Assembly: GCA_039822105.1 (NCBI GenBank)
Contig: JBCBMW010000013.1
Coordinates: forward strand, 1 to 64,000
Length of the DNA: 64,000 nucleotides
Direction of reading: 5' to 3'
Origin: Parvularcula sp039822105
GTDB taxonomy: Bacteria > Pseudomonadota > Alphaproteobacteria > Caulobacterales > Parvularculaceae
The notes beneath the pieces are model-generated. The model did no database searches. It was not told where the DNA came from and saw nothing but the letters and a program-made list of their open reading frames with translations. Position numbers and translations under genes: made by a program. Positions 25,061 through 34,741 of this stretch are shown here, in pieces. Positions within the stretch are counted from its first letter, which is position 1, and the number at the start of each line of letters is the position of its first letter.

Positions 25061-26086
25061 TTACTGCCAACCGACCCGGTCGAAGATCTTCACGGCCTCG
25101 GCCTGGTTTTTACCGAGGGCTGAGACGTTGAGGTCATCGGCTTTGAAGTCGCCAAGGGTTTTCACAGCTGAGGACGCGGCGACGCCTGGCACGGCGGGAT
25201 ACTCATTGTTGCCATTGGCAAAGTAGCCCTGGGCGGCCTCTTCAGTCAGGTACTCGATAAAGCGGATGGCGTTCTCGCGGTTGGGGGCATGTTTGGTGAC
25301 GCCTGCACCGCTGATGTTGATATGGGTGCCGCGATCGTCCTGGTCCGGAAAGATGAGGCCGATCGCATCGAATGTCTCTTTGAGGTCCGCGTCATCCGAA
25401 CCCGCGAACCGGGCAAGATAATAGGAGTTCACGACCGCGATGCGGCATTCGCCGGAGGCGACTGAGGTGATCTGGCTGGTGTCATTGCCTTGCGGACGGC
25501 GGGCGAAATTGTCGACCACGCCTTTCGCCCAGTCTTGCGCCGCATCGGCACCGTCATTGGCGACGATCGAGGCGAGGAGCGAGATGTTGTAGATGTTCGA
25601 CGACGAACGAATGCAAACTTGGCCGCGATAGGCAGAATCAGCGAGATCAGCGTAGCTGGTTAACCCCTCAGGGCGCCCCGCTTCTTTGTTGTAGATCACA
25701 ACCCGTGCCCGTTGCGAGAGGCCGAACCAAAGGCCGTCAGGGTGCCGCATGGATGCAGGAAGACGCTCGCTCAGAACCTCGGACTGGACCGGGCTCAGGA
25801 TCCCTGCTTCTTCTGCGCGCCAAAGGCGACCCGCGTCGACGGTGATGAGGACGTCAGCGGGGCTGAACTCTTGCTCGCGTTTGATTCGCTCAATGAGCGT
25901 ATCGGCTGCGCCTTCGAGGAGTTTGACCTCAATCCCGGTTTTCTCCGTGAACTCCTCATAGAGCGCGAGGTCGGTGTCGTAGTGCCGTGAGGAATAGACG
26001 TTCACGACCCCGCCCGATTGCGCGGCGGCTGGAAGCGCCCAAGCAGCAGTGATCACAAGGGCAAGAGCGGTGCGCAGAAACGCCAT
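25061..26086 (-). CDS. fbpA: Fe3+ ABC transporter periplasmic binding protein
   Basis: Binds ferric iron in the periplasm and delivers it to the FbpB/FbpC importer. The 341-residue protein has a signal peptide (ending ALPAAAQ) and starts the mature part with VVNVYSSRHYDTDLALYEEF, typical of the FbpA/FutA group. The paired iron-ligand tyrosines are in NSYYLARF (about 215), with an upstream YSSRHYD tyrosine. ATG 26086 is preceded by GAGG and fits the signal peptide. It lies about 95 bases after fbpC on the same strand. The permease is divergent. Its 3' end almost touches the convergent hydroxylase gene. Confidence 0.93.
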   Translation of the reverse strand: MAFLRTALALVITAAWALPAAAQSGGVVNVYSSRHYDTDLALYEEFTEKTGIEVKLLEGAADTLIERIKREQEFSPADVLITVDAGRLWRAEEAGILSPVQSEVLSERLPASMRHPDGLWFGLSQRARVVIYNKEAGRPEGLTSYADLADSAYRGQVCIRSSSNIYNISLLASIVANDGADAAQDWAKGVVDNFARRPQGNDTSQITSVASGECRIAVVNSYYLARFAGSDDADLKETFDAIGLIFPDQDDRGTHINISGAGVTKHAPNRENAIRFIEYLTEEAAQGYFANGNNEYPAVPGVAASSAVKTLGDFKADDLNVSALGKNQAEAVKIFDRVGWQ

Positions 26087-26181
26087 AGGGGCCTCACAAG
26101 AGAAACGGAGCGGTCGCTGGGCGACGCGTTGTTGCGAGCGATTATCATCTAGCCTGGCACGGCGCAAGCCGTTTGGCGCCT

Positions 26182-27324
26182 TTAAGCAGGGAACGCGAAC
26201 ACGGAGCCTGGCAGGGGCTGCACGCCAACCCGCTGACCAGCGGCAACACCGGCCTCTTTGGGGATGAGGGCAGAGAGCCGCTCACCGGTCTCCGCGACGA
26301 GCACGATCCGCTGGTTGGGCCCCTGAGGCCGCACGTCCTCCACGGCTGCTGCGGCGCCATCTTCGAGCCTTAGAGCCTCAGGCCGCACCACGATCTCGAC
26401 AGCTCCCGCGTCAGGAATGCCGTGGGCAAAGACTGAAGCGGGCCATGTGCCGAACGGCGTTTCAAGCGCATCTCCACTATGCGGCACACGGATCGACTGG
26501 CCGCTACCGAACAGCATCGCGACATCCGCGCTTGCGGGCGCTTCATAGAGCGCGTCGGGGGTTCCGGCCTGAAGAACGGTTCCTTGTCCCATCACGGCGA
26601 TGTGGTCGCCGATGTCCAAGGCTTCTTCGGGGTCATGGGTGACCAAAACGGCGACTGCGCCCCGGGCACGGAGGATGCGCCGGGTCTCTTCACGTAGCTG
26701 CCGCCGGAGCACGACGTCGACATTGGCGAAGGGCTCATCCAGGAGGAGCACTGGCGGCTGGGGCGCGAGCGCGCGGATCAGTGCGACGCGCTGCTGCTGC
26801 CCCCCCGATAAGGTGTGGGGATAGGATGTTCCGAGCCCGGAAAGCCCGACTTGGCTGAGGAGATCATCCACGAGCCCGTCTCTCGCGGCCGACGCCTCGA
26901 CGCCGAACCCGACATTCTCGGCGACGTTCAAATGCGGGAAGAGGGCGCCTTCTTGAAAGACGAGACCCACCGGACGTTTCTCCGGCGGCGGATTGAGCCC
27001 AGGCGCCGCCAGCGGTTCGCCGTCCAGGTGGATCTCACCCTTTTGCACCTCTACCAGGCCAGCGGTCAGACGAAGAAGTGTCGTCTTCCCACAACCCGAC
27101 GGCCCCAAAAGACACGTGATCGCGCCTGGTTCCGCCGAGAGGTTGATGCCCGACAGAACTTCGCGCTCGCCAAAACGATGGTGAATGTCAGTGAATTCGA
27201 GGGTCAGAGCGCGACGTCCTGCATTTGAGAATTGTTCGTGATCTGTTAGCGCGTCCGCTGGTGAAGTTCCAAGGAGACATCGTGACGAGCGCTGGCAGTG
27301 GTCGTGTGTGGATGCTGGTGGCAC
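26182..27324 (-). CDS. fbpC: Fe3+ ABC transporter ATP-binding protein (start uncertain)
   Basis: ATPase of the ferric-iron importer. Walker A GPSGCGKTT, signature LSGGQQQRVALIRAL, Walker B VLLLDEPFANVD and the H-loop VTHDPEEAL are all present. A C-terminal TOBE-like domain (about residues 290-380) follows. The recognisable domain begins only at LEFTDIHHRFGERE, residue about 42 counted from GTG 27324. No ATG, GTG or TTG lies between that GTG and the domain. The GTG start would overlap the divergent permease by about 40 bases. A CTG at 27207, nine bases after AGGA, is a plausible true start. The transcript probably continues into fbpA. Confidence 0.9.
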   Translation of the reverse strand: MPPASTHDHCQRSSRCLLGTSPADALTDHEQFSNAGRRALTLEFTDIHHRFGEREVLSGINLSAEPGAITCLLGPSGCGKTTLLRLTAGLVEVQKGEIHLDGEPLAAPGLNPPPEKRPVGLVFQEGALFPHLNVAENVGFGVEASAARDGLVDDLLSQVGLSGLGTSYPHTLSGGQQQRVALIRALAPQPPVLLLDEPFANVDVVLRRQLREETRRILRARGAVAVLVTHDPEEALDIGDHIAVMGQGTVLQAGTPDALYEAPASADVAMLFGSGQSIRVPHSGDALETPFGTWPASVFAHGIPDAGAVEIVVRPEALRLEDGAAAAVEDVRPQGPNQRIVLVAETGERLSALIPKEAGVAAGQRVGVQPLPGSVFAFPA

Positions 27325-28925
27325 TGCTGGTCGCGGGGCTTGCGCTGGTGCCGATCCTTGCTGTTGCGCAGTCGCTCGTCTTTGGCAGCGGCGACGCGTT
27401 CGGCCATTTGGTCTCGACGATCCTACCGTCCTACGTGTTCAACACCGCGCTTCTCATGCTGTTGGTCGGGGTCCTATCGACAGTGATCGGCGTGGGAACG
27501 GCTTGGCTGGTTTCCTCGAGCGCTTTCCGGGGACGACGGTTTTGGTCATGGGTTCTGGTCCTGCCGATCGCAGCACCTGCCTACATCATCGCTTATCTTT
27601 ACACCGACCTTTTGACCTATTCCGGTCCAGTCCAGTCGGCGCTGCGCGATGTGTTTGATTGGTCGGCCGCGGACTATTGGTTTCCTGAGGTGCGTAGCCT
27701 TCCTGGTGCGGCGCTGATGCTGAGCCTGGTTCTCTATCCTTACGTCTATCTCCTCGCCCGGGCCTCGTTTGCTGCGCAGAGCCGAAGTCAGCTCTTGGCA
27801 GCGCGGTCGCTCGGGTTGTCGCCGCTTCGCGCTTTTTGGCGGGTGGTGTTGCCTGGCGCGAGGCCCGCGATCGTTGGCGGATTGGCGCTGGTGTTGATGG
27901 AAACCTTGGCCGATTTCGGCGTGGCCGACTATTTCGCGATCCCCACCTTCAGCACCGGGATCTTCCGCACCTGGTTTGCCCTTGGGGATTTGGGTGCGGC
28001 GATGCAACTCGCCGGCGTGATGCTCATCTTCGTCGTCGCCTTGGTGATGATTGAGGCGGCCACGCGGCGCGGTCATGTCAGCAGCGGGGATCGTCTGTCC
28101 GCGGGAGATCCGCCGTTTCGCTTGCGGCCCGGTCATGCGGCCCTTGCCAATATCGCGTGCGCAGTTCCTGTCAGCCTGGGTTTTTTCATCCCCATGGCGA
28201 TGCTCGCAGCAAACGTCCTAGCCGAGAGGGATAGCCAATCGTTCGCTGCGTTTTCCGGTTTCGTGGCCAACAGCGTGGGGACCGCGGGCATCACCGCAGG
28301 CATTGCCACCCTGATCGCCATCCTGTTGGCCTACGCAGCTCGGCAGGCACAGGGGGGTGGCTCCGGCGGCCGTATCCTAATCGCTGGTGTTCGTATCTCG
28401 ACACTTGGATACGCGTTACCCGGAGCGCTTCTGGCCGTTGGCCTTTTGGGTCCGCTTGGAGTGGTGGATCAATCCCTGACCCGCACATTGCGCGACACGT
28501 TCGGATGGGGTGGCGGCCTTATCCTCAGCGGAACTGTGGCGCTTTTGATCTATGCGCTGACGGTCCGTTTTCTGACGGTTTCTTACAACAGCGTGAGCGC
28601 CGGCATGGCAAAGATCGCGCCGTCGATTGATGCTGCGGCCCGTTCGCTTGGCGCATCACCCTTGGCGCTGATGCGCCGGGTCCACGTGCCGCTTCTGGGC
28701 CCGCAGATCGCGGTGAGTGCGTCGCTGGTCTTTGTCGATGTCATGCGGGAGTTGCCGGCGACCCTCATCCTCCGACCCTTCGACTTTGAGACGCTCGCGA
28801 CCCGGGTCTACCGCCTTGCAAGTGATGAACGGATCGTTGAGGCGTCGTCCGCTGCGATCGTGATCGTCCTTATAGGGTTGATCCCCGTCTTCGTCCTCAA
28901 CGCAGAGCCCAAGCGTGAGGGTTGA
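27282..28925 (+). CDS. fbpB: Fe3+ ABC transporter permease, two fused permease domains
   Basis: A 547-residue inner-membrane protein with about 12 transmembrane segments arranged as two BPD-type permease halves. The EAA loops are near QLLAARSLGLSPLRAFWRVVLPGARPAI (first half) and the SIDAAARSLGASPLALMRRVHVPLLGP segment (second half). This fused form is normal for FbpB. GTG 27282 is chosen for AAGGAG seven bases upstream; ATG 27225 is possible but would add a hydrophilic extension. It is transcribed away from fbpC and fbpA, which is unusual since fbpABC normally form one operon. Confidence 0.92.
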   Translation: MTSAGSGRVWMLVALLVAGLALVPILAVAQSLVFGSGDAFGHLVSTILPSYVFNTALLMLLVGVLSTVIGVGTAWLVSSSAFRGRRFWSWVLVLPIAAPAYIIAYLYTDLLTYSGPVQSALRDVFDWSAADYWFPEVRSLPGAALMLSLVLYPYVYLLARASFAAQSRSQLLAARSLGLSPLRAFWRVVLPGARPAIVGGLALVLMETLADFGVADYFAIPTFSTGIFRTWFALGDLGAAMQLAGVMLIFVVALVMIEAATRRGHVSSGDRLSAGDPPFRLRPGHAALANIACAVPVSLGFFIPMAMLAANVLAERDSQSFAAFSGFVANSVGTAGITAGIATLIAILLAYAARQAQGGGSGGRILIAGVRISTLGYALPGALLAVGLLGPLGVVDQSLTRTLRDTFGWGGGLILSGTVALLIYALTVRFLTVSYNSVSAGMAKIAPSIDAAARSLGASPLALMRRVHVPLLGPQIAVSASLVFVDVMRELPATLILRPFDFETLATRVYRLASDERIVEASSAAIVIVLIGLIPVFVLNAEPKREG

Positions 28926-28992
28926 AGCCAGCTTGGTATCTCGCGCTGGTCATGGTCTAAATGGGGCAAACGGCAGCGGATAAGGCTCATCC

Positions 28993-31900
28993 ATGTTCAA
29001 GAAACTCCTCATCGCCAACCGGGGCGAGATTGCGATCCGGATCGCCCGCACCGCTGCTGACCGCGGTTTGGCGACGCTCGCCATGTATACGGCTGACGAC
29101 CAGGCCTCGCTGCACCTTCAGTACGCCGATGAGGCGGCGGAACTTCCTGGTTCAGGCGTCGCTGGCTATCTCGACGTCGCAGCCATTGTCCGTATCGCGA
29201 AAGAGCATGGCTGCGATGCGATCCACCCAGGCTATGGGCTCTTAAGTGAGCGCGCAGATTTTGCTGAGGCATGTGCTGACGTTGGCATTGTGTTTGTCGG
29301 TCCTGCGCCGGAAACGCTTCGCGCCAATGGGGATAAGGTGGCGGCTAGGGCTCTGGCCGAGACAGCGGGTGTTCCGGTCATTCCGGGCCAGAATGACATC
29401 ACGTCCCCAGACGATATCACTGAGTTCTTTGACCTCCATGGCGGCAGGCCAGTGATGGTCAAAGCCGTCAATGGCGGCGGGGGCCGCGGTATGCGGGTGG
29501 TGAGACATCGCGCGGATATCGTGTCGGCATTTGATGCGTGCACGGCTGAGTCGCAATCGGCCTTTGGTTCGAGCGCACTTTATGCAGAGCGTTTTCTTCC
29601 CCATGTCCGTCACATCGAGGTGCAGATCGTCGGTGATGGTCAAGACGTGATCCACCTTTTTGAGCGCGACTGTTCGGTCCAGCGCCGGAACCAAAAGGTT
29701 GTGGAGGTGGCGCCAGCGCCGCATCTCCCCCAGGGTGTGCGCGACAGGTTGGCGGCTGATGCTGTCCGCATCGGACGGTCCTGCCAGTACAAAGGCTTGG
29801 GGACGGTTGAGTTTTTGCTCGACACGGAAACCGGCGAACACGTCTTTATCGAGACGAATCCGCGAATCCAGGTGGAGCATACCATCACCGAGGAGATCAC
29901 CGGCCTTGATCTTGTCTCGATCCAGCTTGATCTCGCTGCTGGTCGCTCGTTGACTGAACTCGGTTTGCGTCAGGAAGAGATCAAACGTCGATCAGGCTAT
30001 GCGATCCAGCTGCGGGTCAATGCTGAAACAGCATCGAACGATGGGACCATCACACCTTCCAGTGGCACAATCACTGACTACCTTCCGGCCTCGGGTCCCG
30101 GAGTGCGCGTCGATACATTCATTTATCCAGGATACGCGACCAATCCGCATTTCGACAATCTGCTCGCAAAACTGATCATCCGTTCCGGGAGTGAAGACTT
30201 TGCAGATGCCTTGGCGAAGGCCGACCGGGCGCTGAGTGAGATGCGGATCGATGGTTTGCCGACCAACCTGGAACTCCTCCGTTCCTTTGTGACGACGGAA
30301 GGGTTGTCAGCATGGGACGGTGATGTTGCGGCCTATGAGAGCATTCTTCGGTCATCCGTGCACCCGAACAGCGATGCGCAGCTGCGCCAGCCCGCGGCGC
30401 GCGCCTCGAACACACAAGCCACCTTTGCGAGCAACTCGATTGACGTACCGGAGGGGCAGCAGGCCGTTCGAAGTCCGATGCATGCGGTGGTGCATGCGGT
30501 GCTTGTCCGCGAGGGGCAGGCTTTCGCTGCGGGTGACGAACTGGCTATCGTTGAGGCGATGAAGATGCAGCATGCTGTCCGAGCAGAGAGCGGCGGCGTT
30601 GTGCAAACGATCCACGCGGCGGCAGGGGACACGGTGCATACCGATCAAGTGTTGCTGATCGCCCTGACCAGCAACGCTGATGGCGGGGGTGAAGAGGCCG
30701 CTGCGACTGTTGATCTCGATCAAATTCGCCCGGACCTTGCGGCTTTGCAAGAGCGGGTGGGCTTCACCCTGGATGAGAACCGTCCGGACGCGTTGGCCCG
30801 CCGCCATGGCCGAGGCCAGCGGACCGCGCGAGAGAACATCGCCGATATCATCGAGCCCGACAGCCTCGTTGAATACGGCCAGCTCACATATGCAGCTCAG
30901 CGCACGAAGTATCCAAGAGAAGACCTGATGAAGCGCTCGCCCGGCGATGGGGTGGTGGCTGGCATCGCGTCGGTTCGCACCGAGCAGGGAAGCGGCAGCG
31001 GTCAAGATATCGCGATCCTGGCCTATGACGGCTCGGTCTTCGCGGGTACCCAGGGCGCCTTTGGTCATCAGAAAACGGATCGGTTGTTCGATGTCGCCGC
31101 CGAGTTGGATGTGCCCATTGTTTTCCTCGCGGAAGGCGGCGGGGGGCGGCCGAATGATGTGGATTTTCAGGAGATCATCCGGTCGGGCCTCGGGGTCACG
31201 ACCTTTCACCACTTTGCTCGTCACAAAAGCTCCGCACCCAATGTGACTATGGTCAGCGGGTTTTGTTTTGCCGGGAACGCTGCTGTCTTCGGCGCGGGGG
31301 ACATCAAGATCGCGACACGGAATGCCTGGATAGGTCTTGGTGGACCGGCGATGATTGAAGGCGGCGGCCTTGGTGTGGTGGAGCCTACCGACATTGGGCC
31401 TGCGCCGATGCAAGCCGAGATCGGCTTGATCGATATCCTGGTTGATGACGATGCAGAGGCCTGCGCGGCCGTCCGTGACGTGATGACTTATTTCGGCGGC
31501 CGCTCAGAGACATGGGAGGCGGGCGATGCCCGGGCCTTGCGTCATACGGTGCCGGAGAACCGCAAGCGCATCTATGACATGCGGGCGTTGATCACCGATC
31601 TTGCGGATACGGACGGGTTCTTGGAGCTGCGGCGACAGTTCGGTTTGGGGATGATCACGGGCCTCATTCGGATTGAGGGTCACACGATGGGGTTGATCGC
31701 GAACAATCCGGGGCACCTGGGCGGCGCCGTTGATGCGGCTGCTTCGAAAAAGGCCGCTGAGTTTTTGACCTTCTGTGAGCGGTTCAAACTGCCGGTGCTG
31801 TCACTTTGCGACACGCCCGGCTTTATGGTGGGGCTTACGAGCGAGGAAGAGGGGGGTGTGAAGGAGGCGTGCGGTTTCCTTCGCGCTGGCGCCGAGCTGA

Positions 31901-32259
31901 CCACGCCTTTGATCTTCATATGCATACGGAAGGGCTACGGCATCGGTGCGCAAGCGATGGCGGGCGGGACCTTTGTGAAGCCGGTGGCCAACTTTGCCTG
32001 GCCCACCGGTGAGTTCGGCCCGATGGGCCTTGAGGGCAGTGTCCGCCTTGGGTTCAAGCGAGAACTCGAAGCCGCGCCGACGCCCGAGGCGCAGAATGAG
32101 CTCTTTGAACAGATGGTCGCTCATATGTACAAGGAGGGCCACGCGCTCAACGTGGCATCGCTCCTTGAGATTGATGGCGTGATTGATCCGGCCGACACAC
32201 GGAAGACGGTTGTTCGTGTACTGTCATCATACAGCAATCACGTTCACGATCTTAGCTAA
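28993..32259 (+). CDS. Single-chain biotin-dependent acyl-CoA carboxylase (LCC type)
   Basis: A 1088-residue protein carrying a whole carboxylase. The biotin carboxylase domain (about 1-450) has LLIANRGEIAIRI, VMVKAVNGGGGRGMR and EVNPR-like ETNPRIQVEH. The biotinyl domain (about 485-560) has biotin Lys524 in EAMKMQH. The carboxyltransferase domains (about 590-1088) include TVSGFCFAG-like and NNPGHLGGAVDAAASKKAAEF and FGPMGLEGSVRLG. This order in one chain matches the LCC group (long-chain acyl-CoA carboxylases) rather than split acetyl- or propionyl-CoA carboxylases. Substrate chain length is inferred from family only. It may be mis-named as carbamoyl-phosphate synthase in automatic annotation because of the ATP-grasp domain. 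Confidence 0.9.
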   Translation: MFKKLLIANRGEIAIRIARTAADRGLATLAMYTADDQASLHLQYADEAAELPGSGVAGYLDVAAIVRIAKEHGCDAIHPGYGLLSERADFAEACADVGIVFVGPAPETLRANGDKVAARALAETAGVPVIPGQNDITSPDDITEFFDLHGGRPVMVKAVNGGGGRGMRVVRHRADIVSAFDACTAESQSAFGSSALYAERFLPHVRHIEVQIVGDGQDVIHLFERDCSVQRRNQKVVEVAPAPHLPQGVRDRLAADAVRIGRSCQYKGLGTVEFLLDTETGEHVFIETNPRIQVEHTITEEITGLDLVSIQLDLAAGRSLTELGLRQEEIKRRSGYAIQLRVNAETASNDGTITPSSGTITDYLPASGPGVRVDTFIYPGYATNPHFDNLLAKLIIRSGSEDFADALAKADRALSEMRIDGLPTNLELLRSFVTTEGLSAWDGDVAAYESILRSSVHPNSDAQLRQPAARASNTQATFASNSIDVPEGQQAVRSPMHAVVHAVLVREGQAFAAGDELAIVEAMKMQHAVRAESGGVVQTIHAAAGDTVHTDQVLLIALTSNADGGGEEAAATVDLDQIRPDLAALQERVGFTLDENRPDALARRHGRGQRTARENIADIIEPDSLVEYGQLTYAAQRTKYPREDLMKRSPGDGVVAGIASVRTEQGSGSGQDIAILAYDGSVFAGTQGAFGHQKTDRLFDVAAELDVPIVFLAEGGGGRPNDVDFQEIIRSGLGVTTFHHFARHKSSAPNVTMVSGFCFAGNAAVFGAGDIKIATRNAWIGLGGPAMIEGGGLGVVEPTDIGPAPMQAEIGLIDILVDDDAEACAAVRDVMTYFGGRSETWEAGDARALRHTVPENRKRIYDMRALITDLADTDGFLELRRQFGLGMITGLIRIEGHTMGLIANNPGHLGGAVDAAASKKAAEFLTFCERFKLPVLSLCDTPGFMVGLTSEEEGGVKEACGFLRAGAELTTPLIFICIRKGYGIGAQAMAGGTFVKPVANFAWPTGEFGPMGLEGSVRLGFKRELEAAPTPEAQNELFEQMVAHMYKEGHALNVASLLEIDGVIDPADTRKTVVRVLSSYSNHVHDLS

Positions 32260-32506
32260 ACTCTTCCCCGAGCACAACGAGCGACTTTGAAGCGTATCTC
32301 AGTACGTACGGGGCCGATCCTGGTTTGCCATTGGGAAACTGGTCACCAAAGAATGCGACGTAGCAGTCATAAGACTGAATCTCGTCGTCAAACCAGCAAT
32401 GGATAACAACGCCAAACTCTGACTGTCTGTGCTGCTCGGAGTGATCCAGCTTCACACGCGTGCCGACTGTGAGGTGACGGTCTTGATGGTTATCACGCGA
32501 CATCAT
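32252..32506 (-). CDS. Small hypothetical protein
   Basis: 84 residues, no signal peptide and no recognised family. The sequence is compact with a beta-rich middle (VGTRVKLDH, FGVVIHCWFDDEIQSYDCYVAFFGDQFP, PYVLRYASKSLVVL), like a small SH3-like or Tudor-like barrel. GAGAG lies ahead of two consecutive ATGs. It overlaps the carboxylase stop by eight bases on the opposite strand. The composition looks like a real protein rather than an antisense shadow. It lies 26 bases before the cyanophycinase stop, so it belongs to neither neighbour in an obvious way. Confidence 0.55.
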   Translation of the reverse strand: MMSRDNHQDRHLTVGTRVKLDHSEQHRQSEFGVVIHCWFDDEIQSYDCYVAFFGDQFPNGKPGSAPYVLRYASKSLVVLGEEFS

Positions 32507-32532
32507 TCTCTCACGGAATTTCAGCTAGATAC

Positions 32533-34725
32533 CTAGTCGTGCTCTTCGCGCGCGCACTCGATGTCGAGCGTGGCGCTTAGGGCATCGTCACGGTGGAGGC
32601 GGATTTGGACGGCGTGCCGTGCGCTCGGGTCCATACCAAGCTCTTCCATTCGGGCAAGATCGACGCCCTCACGGAGGATTTCAGCCGTCAATCGGTCGAA
32701 GGTTTCCGATGCGGCGGCTTCGTCGGAGCTGCGCTCAATGTGACCAGAGGTGAGGTTCAAGAGGTCGCCGGGACCAAACATCCGTAGGCGCACGTCCCTG
32801 GCAACGAAACCATCGCCGAGGGCCTCCATATTGCTGTTGCGGGTGTCCACCTGGACAAAACCGTGACGCCCCGCGGCCAAGAGCTCATTGCCAGACTTGG
32901 TGGCGATCACCGCGCTTTCGTCGCAAACGCCGATGCCGAAAGCTTCTCCTTCTTCCGCACACGCCGTGACGAGGCGGCCAAGGCGCCGACCCGAGATGAT
33001 GTTTTGGTCGGTGATGCCGGTGGAGAGAAGGCCGACGCCCTCTTGGATCACAAGGCCCTGGTGTCCGAGGTCCGAGGCCACGCCGTAGCGCAGGGCCTCG
33101 TAGGATGATCCGCCTGCGATCATTAGGCGGGAGAGAGCGGAGACCGCGCCGCTGGACGCCACCAGCGTGGCGCCGTGGGCATAGGCGCGCGCGATCGCTT
33201 GCAACACTGCGCTTTCTTCACCGCGATGAAGAAGGGTTTCAACAAGCCGGATCTGGTTGCCGCCGCACAGGAAGATGACATTCATGCTGGCGATTTGGTC
33301 GAGGATCTCAGGGTCCCGGGCGGCATACTCAACGGTGTCGATCGTGACGCCAAGGTCAATCGCCTCGACACTATGCGCTTGGAAAAACTCGACATGCTCC
33401 CGCGCTGTGCGGCGCGCTTCGGCCGATGCGGCGGCGAAGATACCGACCGGCCCCTGGCCAATCACCTCGACAACCGCCTCTTGCTGGGGCCGTTCATAGT
33501 AGAGCGGGGAGGAGCCGAGGAGAATGATCCGTGAACGTTCGTTGAGGTCCATGCCAAAGGTCCGGACCCCGCGTTGATCGATCCCGTCCATCACATCGGG
33601 TGAGACCTGTTGCAGCCCGAGCGACACCCGCATGTTGAGGGCCGTCATCCGCAGGCCCTCATCCGGTGTGGCGATGAGGCAGCGGCTGGAGCCCTTTTTC
33701 CGTGCGATCTTGGCCGTAGCCATGGTCGAGGTCTTCGGATCCAGTACGGAGAGCGTGTCGCTGGAATAGGTCGACTGATCACCCAGGACGAGACGGGCAA
33801 TGAGGTCATAGATCGCATACGCACCAAAGGCGTTGCGCTGTGATCGGGCGGGCGCGCGGTAGGCGATCTCGCTTCGCTTCACCCGGCGTTTGTTCTCGGC
33901 TGGTGTCACGGAGAAGCGCGGCAGCGTCAGCATATCGCCGTCATCGACATAGCTGAGCTTCACGTCATCATACGTGTTCGTTTCAGTGTTGAGGGTCGCG
34001 CGGCGCGTATCGACGAGCAGCATTCCGTACTCGCCGACGACTTGCGCTTCGGTGCCGTCGATGATGAGGGCCGTGTTCTCATCGATGCCAAATCCGACCT
34101 TCACCCCGGCATTGGCGAGCGCCACCACCATGCGGGCGAGCCGGCCGCGTTTGATAAAGTGCTGGTCGACGAGGCCATGGCGGAAGAAGCCCAAGCCCTG
34201 GCCCAAGAGAAGCCCTGGCTGCTCAGGGTCCTCTGAGTGTCCGTGGACCATCGCCTCGAATGAGGTTCCGCCGATGATCATGGCTTCGGACATCATCGCT
34301 GCGCCGGCGGAGGAGCCTGCCAACAGTCCGCCAGCGGCATGCGCTTCTCGGATCGCGGTCAGGAGCGGTGTGTCGACCCCGCCGGGGGCGAGGGCAGCCA
34401 GGATCTTCGATTGGTCACCGCCGGTGAAGTAGACGCTGCCCACGTCTTTCACTTTGGCAATCAAAGCAGGACCATGCGCCGTCTGCGGAGCATTTTCGTC
34501 GGTGACGTCCAAGACCTCGGCCATAAAGCCGTGCATCTCAAACGCCGCCAGGGTCTCTTCGCCCACTTCCTTCGGCTCGGACGACGCGGTGGGGAGGATC
34601 AGAATGCGGCCACCACAAAGCCGCCGCATCTCGCGATAGATGCGGCGATTGTCGTCCTCCAGCCTGCCGCCAATGATGGCGAACTTGCGGTCGACGGGAG
34701 GTTTCCCCCGTGCCGTGGTGCGCAT
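32533..34725 (-). CDS. Tandem cyanophycinase with degenerate second domain
   Basis: Cyanophycinase (S51-like serine hydrolase) cuts cyanophycin into beta-Asp-Arg dipeptides. This 730-residue protein holds two copies. The first (about 12-275) has Ser139 in AGSSAGA, His189 in DQHF and Glu216 in GIDEN. The second (about 398-660) aligns with it. Its Ser525 sits in ASSGAV, Glu603 in CDES, but the His position is Asn575 in DQNI, so this copy probably lacks activity. A linker of about 120 residues and a short C-terminal tail complete it. Single-domain CphB is about 275 residues. cphA lies 16 bases upstream on the same strand, so storage and release are co-expressed. Confidence 0.9.
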   Translation of the reverse strand: MRTTARGKPPVDRKFAIIGGRLEDDNRRIYREMRRLCGGRILILPTASSEPKEVGEETLAAFEMHGFMAEVLDVTDENAPQTAHGPALIAKVKDVGSVYFTGGDQSKILAALAPGGVDTPLLTAIREAHAAGGLLAGSSAGAAMMSEAMIIGGTSFEAMVHGHSEDPEQPGLLLGQGLGFFRHGLVDQHFIKRGRLARMVVALANAGVKVGFGIDENTALIIDGTEAQVVGEYGMLLVDTRRATLNTETNTYDDVKLSYVDDGDMLTLPRFSVTPAENKRRVKRSEIAYRAPARSQRNAFGAYAIYDLIARLVLGDQSTYSSDTLSVLDPKTSTMATAKIARKKGSSRCLIATPDEGLRMTALNMRVSLGLQQVSPDVMDGIDQRGVRTFGMDLNERSRIILLGSSPLYYERPQQEAVVEVIGQGPVGIFAAASAEARRTAREHVEFFQAHSVEAIDLGVTIDTVEYAARDPEILDQIASMNVIFLCGGNQIRLVETLLHRGEESAVLQAIARAYAHGATLVASSGAVSALSRLMIAGGSSYEALRYGVASDLGHQGLVIQEGVGLLSTGITDQNIISGRRLGRLVTACAEEGEAFGIGVCDESAVIATKSGNELLAAGRHGFVQVDTRNSNMEALGDGFVARDVRLRMFGPGDLLNLTSGHIERSSDEAAASETFDRLTAEILREGVDLARMEELGMDPSARHAVQIRLHRDDALSATLDIECAREEHD

Positions 34726-34741
34726 GGTTTTGACCTTGGCC

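Noticed and set aside
26136..26153. Possible Fur box (GATTATCATC) between fbpC and fbpA
   Set aside because: Only about half of a classical Fur box is present and no symmetric arm could be found.
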